Positions 1 through 6,812 of a DNA stretch of 12,381 nucleotides are shown here, one piece after another. The position numbers and the translations under genes are program-made. Each line of letters opens with the position of its first letter. The first letter of the stretch is position 1. The notes under the pieces were generated by a model. That model saw nothing but the letters and a program-made list of their open reading frames with translations, did not search any database and was not told the origin of the DNA. The stretch is from Rickettsiales bacterium (GTDB lineage: Bacteria; Pseudomonadota; Alphaproteobacteria; Rickettsiales; UBA1997), in contig CANGQE010000015.1 in assembly GCA_947455845.1 (NCBI GenBank), positions 1-12,381 on the forward strand. The letters run 5' to 3'.

Positions 1-1572
1 AAAACTTTTGATCGAGCTTGAATTATCAAGGCTGGCTGCAGTTAAAGTAAAATTGCCGTTACTTTGCACATTGCCGGAATTAGTCAGGCTTCCGACAAGA
101 TTTAGAGTCAGATTTTCTTCAGCAAAAATACTGCCCGAGTTAATAATATTGCCACTGTTGCTAGTGAGATTTGTGGGCGAATAAATGGTGCCGGAATTAT
201 TAAGAAGATTGCTTAAAATTAAGGTGTAATCCGCAGTTGAAGAAATAATCCCCGAGCTTTTATTGGTAAGATTCACAGCAGAGAATCCCAAGCTATTTTG
301 GGCGAAGATTGTTCCTGAATTTATCACATCGCTAACGCCAAAAATATCTAAATTCAGCGCTTCGGTGATTCCCAAATTGTTAAAAATATTGCTGTCAAAA
401 ATGTTAATTTTAGAGGCGGTTAATCTTCCCAGATTTTTAAATTCCGTACTGGCCCGAACCTCAATTGCAGCGGCCTTAATCGCTGAATTCACATTACTGC
501 TGTAAATATTTTTGGCCTTGAGATTAACCTGATCTCGCGAGTTCAAACTAGTGTAATAAAGATTGCCGGCGGTATCAATATTGAGTGTTTTTGTTGCCGT
601 TAGGCTTGCGTCTAATTTCACGCCAAAACCTTCTTTGGTGGCAATAATAAATATCCTACCCGCTTGAATTGCGCCAAGGTTAGAAGCATCAATTGCAAAA
701 AGTTCGGTGCTTGCCGAGGTAGAGTTTTGATCGATATTTTTGGTAGAGTAATTATATCCCCCATCCCCTACTTTCAAGCTGACGTCGGTAGCATCAGATC
801 CGTAAGTTGTTGCGATCAATTTAATTGCTGAAGCCACAATATCAGCGTGAGTTGCCCTTTCTACATCAAGCCCCAAGCCTTCAACTGTAATTAGCGGGAT
901 CATTAGATTGGGGTTTTCTTGCTGCTTCAAATTAAATTCCAAATTGCCATTTTGAAGACTACTACTCCCAGCAATCAGCGACAAGCGCGAGGTGTTAATA
1001 AATCCACAACCCGAACAAGTGATGCCGTTGGGATTGGAAATTATCAACTCGGCTCTAGTTCCAGCAATTTCGGCGTAGCCCAAAAGTTGGGAATTATTAG
1101 TTGAAGTTACTTCATTTAAAATAATCGAAGCACCGCCCGAGTTGGCAAGATTAGGATTTGCTGTAACCAATCCCCCAATTTGAGTTGAAGCGACGGGATC
1201 AGTTCCACTAACCGCCACCACCTCTGCTGGGTTTTTACCGGAGAAATTATTAACTATCTGACCGGATCGATTAACGTTGTAATCGGTAAATTTATTGTGA
1301 GAGAGGCCTGAGCTGTTTGGGGCTGCGATATTTACTTGGTCGACTCCCGAAGCTGTTTTGGTAATTTGAGTGTTGGTTGAGCCGTCAGGCGTGATTGGTA
1401 AATTTTCAGCAAAAGCGGTTGCGAAGGTGAATTGATGAAAAAGAAGTGAAGCTAAAACGAGATGGCTAAGGAGTGATTTTACAACATTGACAACGGCATA
1501 AGCAGCACGTTTAGGCGTGACTTTGCGCTTGGTGGTACTGTGCTTGGAAGTATCGGGTTTGGTCGCGAACAT
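1..1572 (-). CDS. TpsA-type filamentous haemagglutinin-like exoprotein, N-terminal part (3' end beyond window)
   Basis: The reverse strand is open from an ATG at 1572 to the left edge (524 codons, no stop). An in-frame TAA 33 bases upstream makes this the first usable ATG. Residues 1-55 form a long, basic extended signal peptide with a probable cleavage after ATAFA. Residues 75-205 are a clear two-partner-secretion (TPS) domain: VNIAAPN and GLSHN with NVNRSG, then NPNL at 139-142, ILNEVTSTN, and NPNGI at 180-184 followed by a CSGCGFINT motif. From about 280 on the protein becomes N/S/G-rich with repeating NSG-type turns, as expected for a secreted beta-helix. Proteins of this family are exported through the outer membrane by a TpsB (Omp85-like) partner and act as adhesins or contact-dependent toxins. 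No TpsB gene is visible here. The C-terminal region, which would tell adhesin from toxin, lies outside the window. The family call is very firm; the exact role is unknown. Confidence 0.93.
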   Translation of the reverse strand, partial: MFATKPDTSKHSTTKRKVTPKRAAYAVVNVVKSLLSHLVLASLLFHQFTFATAFAENLPITPDGSTNTQITKTASGVDQVNIAAPNSSGLSHNKFTDYNVNRSGQIVNNFSGKNPAEVVAVSGTDPVASTQIGGLVTANPNLANSGGASIILNEVTSTNNSQLLGYAEIAGTRAELIISNPNGITCSGCGFINTSRLSLIAGSSSLQNGNLEFNLKQQENPNLMIPLITVEGLGLDVERATHADIVASAIKLIATTYGSDATDVSLKVGDGGYNYSTKNIDQNSTSASTELFAIDASNLGAIQAGRIFIIATKEGFGVKLDASLTATKTLNIDTAGNLYYTSLNSRDQVNLKAKNIYSSNVNSAIKAAAIEVRASTEFKNLGRLTASKINIFDSNIFNNLGITEALNLDIFGVSDVINSGTIFAQNSLGFSAVNLTNKSSGIISSTADYTLILSNLLNNSGTIYSPTNLTSNSGNIINSGSIFAEENLTLNLVGSLTNSGNVQSNGNFTLTAASLDNSSSIKSF

Positions 1573-1618
1573 TTGGTGTTTGGTCTGTTGTGGTGTTACA
1601 GATTATTTTGGTTCAGGC

Positions 1619-1647
1619 TTGATAGTTGGGCTTAGAATAAATTTCAA
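1619..1647 (-). promoter_or_regulatory. candidate sigma70-like promoter for tpsA
   Basis: Read on the minus strand, TTGAAA (1647-1642) is followed after exactly 17 bases by TATCAA (1624-1619), 5/6 and 4/6 matches to the -35 and -10 consensus. The predicted transcription start would lie about 39 bases before the tpsA ATG. In AT-rich DNA such matches arise by chance, so this is tentative. No Shine-Dalgarno sequence is seen before the ATG. Confidence 0.3.
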
Positions 1648-1731
1648 AGGAAATTTTTGGGTGGTGATTTTGTGAGCTTGCTTTGATTGGTAAAATGATA
1701 ATCCGAGTGTGCCTCATGCACTTATTTTTCT

Positions 1732-2235
1732 TTAAATATACTCCATACCATTAATTCTTTCGACCAAAGTGTTTGGCTTCACATCTTGCAAATTAGCCAT
1801 GGTAGTACTGGGAAGATTATCGTTGGTTGCAGCCTCTGGCAACTCAATTTTTTGCCACTCCTCTTGTTCAAATTCAATTGCGGTTTTTTTGGTTTGAACA
1901 ATCTGGTGATAATTTTTCTTATAATTCTCACAATATTCATCAACGCTCTTTCTAATAGATGCCGAATCGTTGACAATTAGAGCCATTAGAGAGGCATCTA
2001 ATATTTGCTTATTGCGTATTGTCGGATCAGCTAATCTCCCGATTAGGACATTTACCATTTCTTCTCTTTCATGCTTTATTGCCAGATTTAGGGCGGTGTC
2101 CTTATTATCATCCACAAGGTCAATTACCTTTGTTACAATGGTTTCAATCGCCTCTAAAAAATCCTCGTAATTATTATTTACCACCGCTTCATGAATTGGT
2201 AAAGCTTGATGATAAGAGAAAGCTGATTTGGACAT
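1732..2235 (-). CDS. Small ankyrin-repeat protein (167 aa)
   Basis: I chose the ATG at 2235 (MSKSAFSYHQ). The open frame continues up to a TTG at 2316, but that would lie inside the end of ftsA. Residues about 10-42 (LPIHEAVVNNNYEDF, then a connecting loop) and 44-76 (DTALNLAIKHEREEMVNVLI, then ADPTIRN) read as two ankyrin repeats: TALxxAI helix, VxxLI helix and a DPxxRN loop. A degenerate third may follow. The C-terminal half (about 95-167) is charged and Q/E-rich with no recognised domain. There is no signal peptide or membrane segment. Ankyrin proteins mediate protein-protein contacts and are common effector candidates in host-associated Rickettsiales, but this short one could equally act inside the cell. 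It lies 58 bases downstream of ftsA on the same strand, so it may be co-transcribed. The family is likely; the function is unknown. Confidence 0.75.
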   Translation of the reverse strand: MSKSAFSYHQALPIHEAVVNNNYEDFLEAIETIVTKVIDLVDDNKDTALNLAIKHEREEMVNVLIGRLADPTIRNKQILDASLMALIVNDSASIRKSVDEYCENYKKNYHQIVQTKKTAIEFEQEEWQKIELPEAATNDNLPSTTMANLQDVKPNTLVERINGMEYI

Positions 2236-2293
2236 ATGTGTAGTTAAATTGTGAGTCGAGAAAGATGAATCTTTTATGTGATGCCACTTCTCG

Positions 2294-3532
2294 CTAAATC
2301 GCTGCCAGCTTCTCAATCAATCTGCCGAACCAAGTACTTTTACTTTCGAAACCATCTTTGATCCTTTCCTTCAAATGCAATTTGCGCAGGAATTCTAACA
2401 TCCCCAAAGAGCACGAATGCGTTGGGTTTAAAACTTCTGAAGCCACTGATTCTAAACGGTTAGGATAACCGATGCGGACATTTTTTCCGAAGATCTCGGA
2501 AGCAAGTTTATCGATTCCGACAATCGAAGCCACACCACCCGTAAGCACGATATTACTTAGCATGTAAAGCGGCATGTTAGATTGCTCTAAAACTGTTTTG
2601 ACCGATTCAAAAATTTCTTCCAACCTTGATTGAATAATGTCGCGCAGCTCGACGCGAGTGATGCGGATCATGTCGGGGCCGTCGTTAGTGTCGAAGAATT
2701 TTAACTTAATCATTTCTCTTTCTTCAATCGGGCTAATCATCAAAGAGCTGTTGAGATTTTTGATTTTTTCCGCGGCGTCAAAATTGATATTAAGAATGGT
2801 AGAAATGTCTCTGGTAATATGTACACCACCAATTGGCGAGCTGCCGATATGGATTAATTTTCCTTCTAAACTAATCGAAAAAGATGTGGAACTACCACCA
2901 ATATCAACCAACAAACTACCTAGATTCATTTCATTGTCGGACAGACATGAAAGAGCTGATGCGTAAGGTTCAACCACGTAGTTATTAACGGAAAGTTGAC
3001 ATCTTTTTAAACAATTTTCGATATTTTTAATGGTAGTTTGCGAAGTTGAAACCACGTGAAATTTTGCATGTAATTTTGAACCTGACATGTAGCGCGGATT
3101 CACTACCGGCGCCGAATCATCAATGCGATATTGCAAAGGAATTAAGTGGATTATTTCGCGGTTAGTCTTCTTAAATTCAGCGCGAATTTTTGTCGCTAAA
3201 GCAGCAATATCTGAAGTTTTAACAATATCTGCGGCAATTTTAGTGCTCACTTCTTTGCGGGTAGAAATCACCTGACAACCCGAAATTCCAACTAACAAGC
3301 GGTCAATGTTAAATCCCGCCATTCTTTCTGCTTCCGACACCACATTAGTAATCGCCTTCTGCGCCAAAAACATATCGGAAATCGCACTCGCCAAAATACC
3401 CTTCGATTCCTTATGCCCATAGCCAAGAATCTGGACTTTGTCATTGTGAATTGATGCAATAATACACACCAATTTTGACGAGCCCATATCCAAACAAGCA
3501 ACGATTTTTCCTTTTTTGGGGTGGTTGGACAT
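2294..3532 (-). CDS. ftsA: Cell division protein FtsA
   Basis: FtsA is an actin-like ATPase that tethers the FtsZ ring to the inner face of the cytoplasmic membrane and recruits later divisome proteins. The 412-residue product has the usual length and order: phosphate-1 motif CLDMGSSKLVCII (about 13-25); the FtsA-specific 1C/SHS2 subdomain (about 93-175, including HLIPLQYRIDD); phosphate-2 motif LLVDIGGSSTSFSI (207-220); and the adenosine motif IVLTGGVASIVGI (328-340). The C-terminal STWFGRLIEKL (399-409) matches the conserved amphipathic membrane-targeting helix, so the protein looks intact. The ATG at 3532 has no Shine-Dalgarno sequence. It follows ftsQ in transcription order, but a 205-bp repeat-filled spacer separates them. 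ftsZ, the usual next gene in many bacteria, is not here. Confidence 0.97.
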   Translation of the reverse strand: MSNHPKKGKIVACLDMGSSKLVCIIASIHNDKVQILGYGHKESKGILASAISDMFLAQKAITNVVSEAERMAGFNIDRLLVGISGCQVISTRKEVSTKIAADIVKTSDIAALATKIRAEFKKTNREIIHLIPLQYRIDDSAPVVNPRYMSGSKLHAKFHVVSTSQTTIKNIENCLKRCQLSVNNYVVEPYASALSCLSDNEMNLGSLLVDIGGSSTSFSISLEGKLIHIGSSPIGGVHITRDISTILNINFDAAEKIKNLNSSLMISPIEEREMIKLKFFDTNDGPDMIRITRVELRDIIQSRLEEIFESVKTVLEQSNMPLYMLSNIVLTGGVASIVGIDKLASEIFGKNVRIGYPNRLESVASEVLNPTHSCSLGMLEFLRKLHLKERIKDGFESKSTWFGRLIEKLAAI

Positions 3533-3537
3533 TTATG

Positions 3538-3572
3538 GAAATTAAGAATTATGAATTAAGGTTTAAGAATTG
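3538..3572. repeat. Degenerate 7-bp tandem repeat (consensus AGAATTA)
   Basis: Five imperfect units in phase: GAAATTA, AGAATTA, TGAATTA, AGGTTTA and AGAATTG. It lies directly upstream of the ftsA start. The unit differs from the RTTANCA unit of the neighbouring palindromic element but has the same 7-bp period. The function is unknown, and being AT-rich it could be partly coincidental. Confidence 0.4.
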
Positions 3573-3609
3573 AGGGTTTGGTGAGTAAAGGCTAGAGGTT
3601 TTTTTAAAA

Positions 3610-3684
3610 ATTATCAGTTAACAATTATCAATTAACAGTTGGTAACTTGAACGAATGTTAAATTGTTAACTGTTAATTGTTAAT
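3610..3684. repeat. Palindromic intergenic element, copy 1 (RTTANCA heptamers)
   Basis: The left arm (3610-3644) is five consecutive 7-bp units of the form RTTANCA, the last one degenerate. The right arm (3656-3684) holds the complementary TGTTAAY units. The best-matching 23-base arms, 3618-3640 and 3661-3683, pair with three mismatches around a 20-base loop. Copies 2 (5856-5949) and 3 (7362-7454) have the same design. It sits in the ftsQ-ftsA spacer and could fold into a hairpin in RNA on either strand. No poly-T tail makes it an obvious terminator. Confidence 0.8.
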
Positions 3685-3698
3685 TCACTCTCGTCATC

Positions 3699-3719
3699 AT
3701 CCTGAACTTGTTTTAGGAT
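3699..3719. repeat. 21-bp dispersed palindrome, intergenic copy
   Basis: Two 8-base arms, ATCCTGAA and TTTAGGAT, flank the loop CTTGT. One position in the right arm is T where the copy at 6292-6312 has C, so the stem contains one G-T type change. It lies 18 bases downstream of the ftsQ stop codon (transcription order) and 14 bases from the heptamer element. A role as a transcript 3'-end hairpin is possible but no T-run follows. Confidence 0.75.
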
Positions 3720-3737
3720 CTATTCGCAAAGGCAATC

Positions 3738-4613
3738 TTACAGGCTCTTCAACTCCTTAATCACAGCATCCTCATATTCCAAATAAGTTTTATCCAAAAT
3801 ACGAAGATCAATAATTTTTAATCCCACAATTGAACCCTGCATGTTGTAAATTTTCATTAAACGTTGCCAAGCCTCAGAAATATTATTTTCCGGCAGTTTG
3901 ATTAGCAGACCGTTATCAAAACGAATATCCCATCTCCGATTAGAAACCCAAGTGGCGGAATAGACATTAGCGCTCAAATTGGGGTCAGTTGCAAAAATAT
4001 TAAAAAGTGATCTGGCGTGGGTATTAGCGCCCTTACCCGACAAAATTACCATATGTTCAAATTCTTCCATTTCAACAAATGGCACCAGATTTCCTTCTTT
4101 ATCGGTAAAATATTTTTTTCCCTCATTTTGCCAAATGGCAAATGGCTCGTACTCAGTCACCGAAATATTTAAAATATCTGGCATGCTGCGCGTAATGATA
4201 ACCTGATTAATCCACGGCAATTGTGCCTTCATCTGGTCGATCAGATTGTGAGTAAAAAGCTGGTAATCACCCGACTTATAGTTACTGGTTTGAGTTTTGG
4301 AACTCTCAACTATGACCAAAATTTCTTCTACAGTGGTGTGATTATTTCCCGCAATATTAATCTGGGTGAAATTGCTACTATCAAGATTGAGTGAATGGAA
4401 AAAATAAAATGCTGATTTTTGGTAAATCGTTTCCAGATATTTCGGCTTAAAAAACTTTAGACCCATAAAAATCGATGCCAATAAGACAGTAAGAATCAGC
4501 AACGACTTTATTAGAATCGGAAAAAAAGTCTGGTGAAAAAAATTTCTAATTTTGCGTAGAAATTTATTGGTCAGAAAAAAATGCTGGGTCTTTTCTTTAA
4601 ATGTTTCACTCAT
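3738..4613 (-). CDS. ftsQ: Cell division protein FtsQ
   Basis: FtsQ is a bitopic inner-membrane protein that links early and late divisome proteins (FtsB/FtsL, FtsW/FtsI). The product (291 aa) has a basic cytoplasmic tail (1-31), one membrane helix at about 32-52 (ILIKSLLILTVLLASIFMGL), a periplasmic POTRA domain at about 84-155 (INIAGNNHTTVEEIL, then PWINQVIITRSMPDILNISV), and a following beta domain starting EYEPFAIW. This order and the PWI...R..P motif are typical. I chose the ATG at 4613 because it overlaps the ddl stop as ATGA, suggesting translational coupling. A TTG two codons upstream is the alternative. Sequence identity in this family is low, but gene order and topology make the call firm. 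Confidence 0.93.
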   Translation of the reverse strand: MSETFKEKTQHFFLTNKFLRKIRNFFHQTFFPILIKSLLILTVLLASIFMGLKFFKPKYLETIYQKSAFYFFHSLNLDSSNFTQINIAGNNHTTVEEILVIVESSKTQTSNYKSGDYQLFTHNLIDQMKAQLPWINQVIITRSMPDILNISVTEYEPFAIWQNEGKKYFTDKEGNLVPFVEMEEFEHMVILSGKGANTHARSLFNIFATDPNLSANVYSATWVSNRRWDIRFDNGLLIKLPENNISEAWQRLMKIYNMQGSIVGLKIIDLRILDKTYLEYEDAVIKELKSL

Positions 4614-5536
4614 CCGCAACGCGCATTTTGAACTAAAAATTCAACAATTTCTTCAAAAGAAATTCCAACATGTTTGGCGATTTTGGGAACCAAAGAAGTT
4701 GCGGTAAAACCGGGATGGGTATTGATTTCAAGCAAGTAAAACTCGTTGTCGCCCCCATTCTTACTATTCAAAATAAAATCGATTCTACTGATGCCACGGC
4801 AACCTACCACTGCATGGCATTTGCGCGCCAATTCCATAACTTCGGCATATTTTTCTTCTGAAATTTCAGCCGGCATAACGTAGTCCGTCATGCCCGCTGT
4901 ATATTTGCATTTGTAATCGTAGAACAAACCGTGAGGACGCACTTCGATTGCACCAAGAGGCTTACCATCCATTACTGCTACCTGAATTTCCTGCCCCGCC
5001 AAATATTTTTCAACGATGATTTCATCACCATATTTCCATTCATATTTGGAGAAATCGAATTGCACATTTGGTAAAATAACTTCGACACCAACACTTGATC
5101 CTTCGCTGATTGGCTTGATTACTAAGGGTTTACCGACAGCAAAAATTTTCTCTTTATTTTGCGCATCTTCACCTTTTTTGAGAATTTCGTAATGCGGTGA
5201 TTTAGCACCAACGGTTTCGCAAATTTTTCTAGTTAGAACCTTGTCCATACAAAGTGCTGAAGCAACAATGCCGGAATGAGTATAAGGAATTTCAAGAATG
5301 TCGCAAACACCTTGAATACGACCATCTTCACCATTTTGACCATGTAAGGCGTTGAAAATAATGTCAGGCTTTACTTCTTTTAAATGCTCAAAAATTTGGT
5401 GCGAAAAATCAATTTTAGTCGCTTGATATCCTAGTTTAATCAGCGCCTCGTAGACCGCTTCACCCGAACGCAAAGAAACTTCGCGCTCTGAATTCCAGCC
5501 ACCCATTAAAACTGCAATGTGAGATTTTTTTTTCAT
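4610..5536 (-). CDS. ddl: D-alanine--D-alanine ligase
   Basis: Ddl joins two D-alanines with ATP in the cytoplasm, giving the dipeptide that MurF adds to the peptidoglycan precursor. The 308-residue ATP-grasp enzyme has all expected blocks: GGWNSEREVSLRSG (12-25), NALHGQNGEDG (62-72), KPISEGSSVGVEV (141-153), the omega loop with FYDYKCKY (205-212), RIDF (251-254) and the metal-binding EINTHPGFTATSLVP (270-284). The loop tyrosine (Y212) is the residue type associated with D-Ala-D-Ala rather than D-lactate product. Its presence implies a peptidoglycan pathway ending in D-Ala-D-Ala. The gene follows the DUF2610-like gene by 5 bases and overlaps ftsQ. Codons 2-4 are a run of nine A, a possible slippage site. 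Confidence 0.97.
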   Translation of the reverse strand: MKKKSHIAVLMGGWNSEREVSLRSGEAVYEALIKLGYQATKIDFSHQIFEHLKEVKPDIIFNALHGQNGEDGRIQGVCDILEIPYTHSGIVASALCMDKVLTRKICETVGAKSPHYEILKKGEDAQNKEKIFAVGKPLVIKPISEGSSVGVEVILPNVQFDFSKYEWKYGDEIIVEKYLAGQEIQVAVMDGKPLGAIEVRPHGLFYDYKCKYTAGMTDYVMPAEISEEKYAEVMELARKCHAVVGCRGISRIDFILNSKNGGDNEFYLLEINTHPGFTATSLVPKIAKHVGISFEEIVEFLVQNARCG

Positions 5537-5541
5537 GATTA

Positions 5542-5847
5542 TTATTTTTTTGGAGAAGAAAGTTCAGTAGCCTGATGAGCGTCACTAGCTAGAGAGTTGG
5601 CGGCATTAAGCTCTTCAATAACATAAACACAAAGCTCTTCGAAAGAAACTTTACTTTTTTGTGAAATTTCCGCCAATTTAGCAAAAGCGTCCATGATGTC
5701 TTGCGGCACAGTTCCACCACGACTTTCGGACAACCACTTACTTTGAAAATTGAGCGGATGCGAACCCAAAGATGGATCACCAACATACAAAGTTACGGGA
5801 GATTTCTGCCCACCAAAATCACAATTTGCGGTAAATTTCTTAGCCAT
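5542..5847 (-). CDS. DUF2610-like conserved protein of unknown function (101 aa)
   Basis: This is a short soluble protein without signal peptide or membrane helix. Visible blocks are FTANCDFGGQKSPVTLYVGDP (N-terminal strands), SHPLNFQSKWLSESRGGTVPQ (27-49 or so), DAFAKLAEISQKSKVSFEELCVY (helical), and an A/S/E-rich tail ending SSPKK. The pattern resembles DUF2610 proteins that I recall from Rickettsiales and other Proteobacteria. That assignment is from memory and not checked by search. It ends 5 bases before ddl, so it is almost certainly co-translated with ddl-ftsQ and may relate to envelope growth. A palindromic element begins 8 bases upstream of its ATG, and no Shine-Dalgarno sequence is present. 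The function is unknown. Confidence 0.8.
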   Translation of the reverse strand: MAKKFTANCDFGGQKSPVTLYVGDPSLGSHPLNFQSKWLSESRGGTVPQDIMDAFAKLAEISQKSKVSFEELCVYVIEELNAANSLASDAHQATELSSPKK

Positions 5848-5855
5848 GGTTTTCA

Positions 5856-5949
5856 GTTAACAATTAGCAGTTAACAATTATCAGTTGGCGATGGCAACAA
5901 CAGTTAGTAAGCACTGCTAACTGTTAATTGTTAATTGCTAATTGATAAA
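5856..5949. repeat. Palindromic intergenic element, copy 2, supplying the cysQ stop codon
   Basis: The left arm (5856-5890) is five 7-bp units of the form RTTANCA, the last degenerate. The right arm (5915-5949) is five complementary units TGYTAAY/TGATAAA. The arms pair imperfectly over about 31 bases around a loop near 5891-5914. The right end (5938-5949) encodes the last residues FIN and the TAG stop of cysQ. The left end comes within 8 bases of the DUF2610-like start codon, so the element fills the whole spacer. Confidence 0.85.
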
Positions 5950-6768
5950 TGCCACAAAGGATCGGTTTAAAAAATTTGGCTTTTTGTAGCCTAAATCTTC
6001 ACCAATTTTAATTTCGGATTGATTAAAAAATAAATTTTTTACTTTGCCACCCATAAGTTCTACAAGAGCTTGTCCGGGGGCAATATCCCATTCCATTGAT
6101 TCCCGCAAATGTAGGTAAAGATTGGCATCGCCTTCGAGAAGGCGGAAGAATTTTACGGCGGAGGAAAGTTTTTCGACGGTGAAATTTTGCAAAAGGTTGG
6201 GGTGAAGTCTGGTGATGTAGGTTAGGATGTCAGCATCTTTGGTACGGGCGCTGGTGATGATGCGGAGTTTTTTGCCACCACCCACACTGTCATCCTGAAC
6301 TTGTTTCAGGATCTTTCGCGCCCCACTCCTCAATATCATACCCTCCCACAACACCACCTTACCTTCTTCATCGCTAAAAACCATCTTCCCGCCTTCAAAA
6401 AGCGGCGCGTAAATCAAGCCAAAAATCGCTTTTTTATTTTGCACCAAAGCAATATTTACCGCAAATTCCACGCTGTTAGAAATGAAACTGGAAGTACCAT
6501 CAATCGGATCAATCAGAAAAAAAGTTTCTTGTGTAATTTCACGCAAATCACCCTCTTCGCAAATAACTGGGATCTCCGTAAATTCCTCATTCAACTTCTC
6601 ACGCAGAAAATTACTCACCGCAATATCGGCAGTGGTAACTTGCGAATTATCGGATTTTCTTTCAATTGAGAAGTTTTTGTCTTTGAAAGCTAGAGCAGCG
6701 ATTTGACCGGCCTCAAGAGCAAATGAGATAATTTTTTCAATTTGAGATTTATTGAATAATGATGACAT
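5938..6768 (-). CDS. cysQ: CysQ-like 3'(2'),5'-bisphosphate nucleotidase (inositol monophosphatase superfamily) carrying a repeat-encoded insert
   Basis: CysQ enzymes remove the 3'-phosphate from PAP/PAPS, the by-product of sulfate activation and of phosphopantetheinyl transfer. The 276-residue product shows the superfamily metal site: EEGD (71-74), the signature DPIDGT (87-92), then EFAVNIAL and GLIYAPL, which fit CysQ better than SuhB-type inositol phosphatases. The second signature is WDIAPGQALVELMGG (227-241). Start ATG at 6768 lies close to the downstream end of the carbonic anhydrase gene (44-bp spacer). Two oddities are visible. Residues 153-160 (ILKQVQDD) are encoded by a dispersed palindrome at 6292-6312. 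The final three residues and stop come from the palindromic element at 5938-5949. The active-site motifs are intact, so activity is plausible. SuhB-like activity remains an alternative. Confidence 0.88.
   Translation of the reverse strand: MSSLFNKSQIEKIISFALEAGQIAALAFKDKNFSIERKSDNSQVTTADIAVSNFLREKLNEEFTEIPVICEEGDLREITQETFFLIDPIDGTSSFISNSVEFAVNIALVQNKKAIFGLIYAPLFEGGKMVFSDEEGKVVLWEGMILRSGARKILKQVQDDSVGGGKKLRIITSARTKDADILTYITRLHPNLLQNFTVEKLSSAVKFFRLLEGDANLYLHLRESMEWDIAPGQALVELMGGKVKNLFFNQSEIKIGEDLGYKKPNFLNRSFVAFIN
6292..6312. repeat. 21-bp dispersed palindrome inside cysQ
   Basis: Perfect 8-base arms ATCCTGAA and TTCAGGAT flank the loop CTTGT, the same loop as the copy at 3699-3719. Read in the cysQ frame it gives ILKQVQDD (residues 153-160), between a strand ending VVLWEG and the next conserved strand KKLRIITSAR. 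Being in frame it lengthens the protein without breaking it. Confidence 0.85.
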
Positions 6769-6812
6769 CGGTTAGATTGATTACCTGCTTTAATTTTAAT
6801 TTTTACTGCAAA

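Noticed and set aside
263..1104. Plus-strand open frames at 263-505 and 919-1104
   Set aside because: They lie antisense to the continuous tpsA reading frame, whose TPS motifs are unmistakable, and their translations show no recognisable domain.
1639..1656. Hairpin AAATTTC-AAAG-GAAATTT in the tpsA leader
   Set aside because: Perfect but purely AT-rich apart from one pair, so weak; likely chance in this composition, and no regulator is suggested.
1697..1735. Hairpin GTGC-CTCAT-GCAC followed by T-rich sequence as a terminator
   Set aside because: The stem is only four pairs and the T-rich side faces the plus strand, where no gene ends.
2236..2316. TTG-initiated N-terminal extension of the ankyrin gene
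   Set aside because: It would overlap the coding end of ftsA and adds 27 residues without ankyrin character; the ATG at 2235 is the simpler start.
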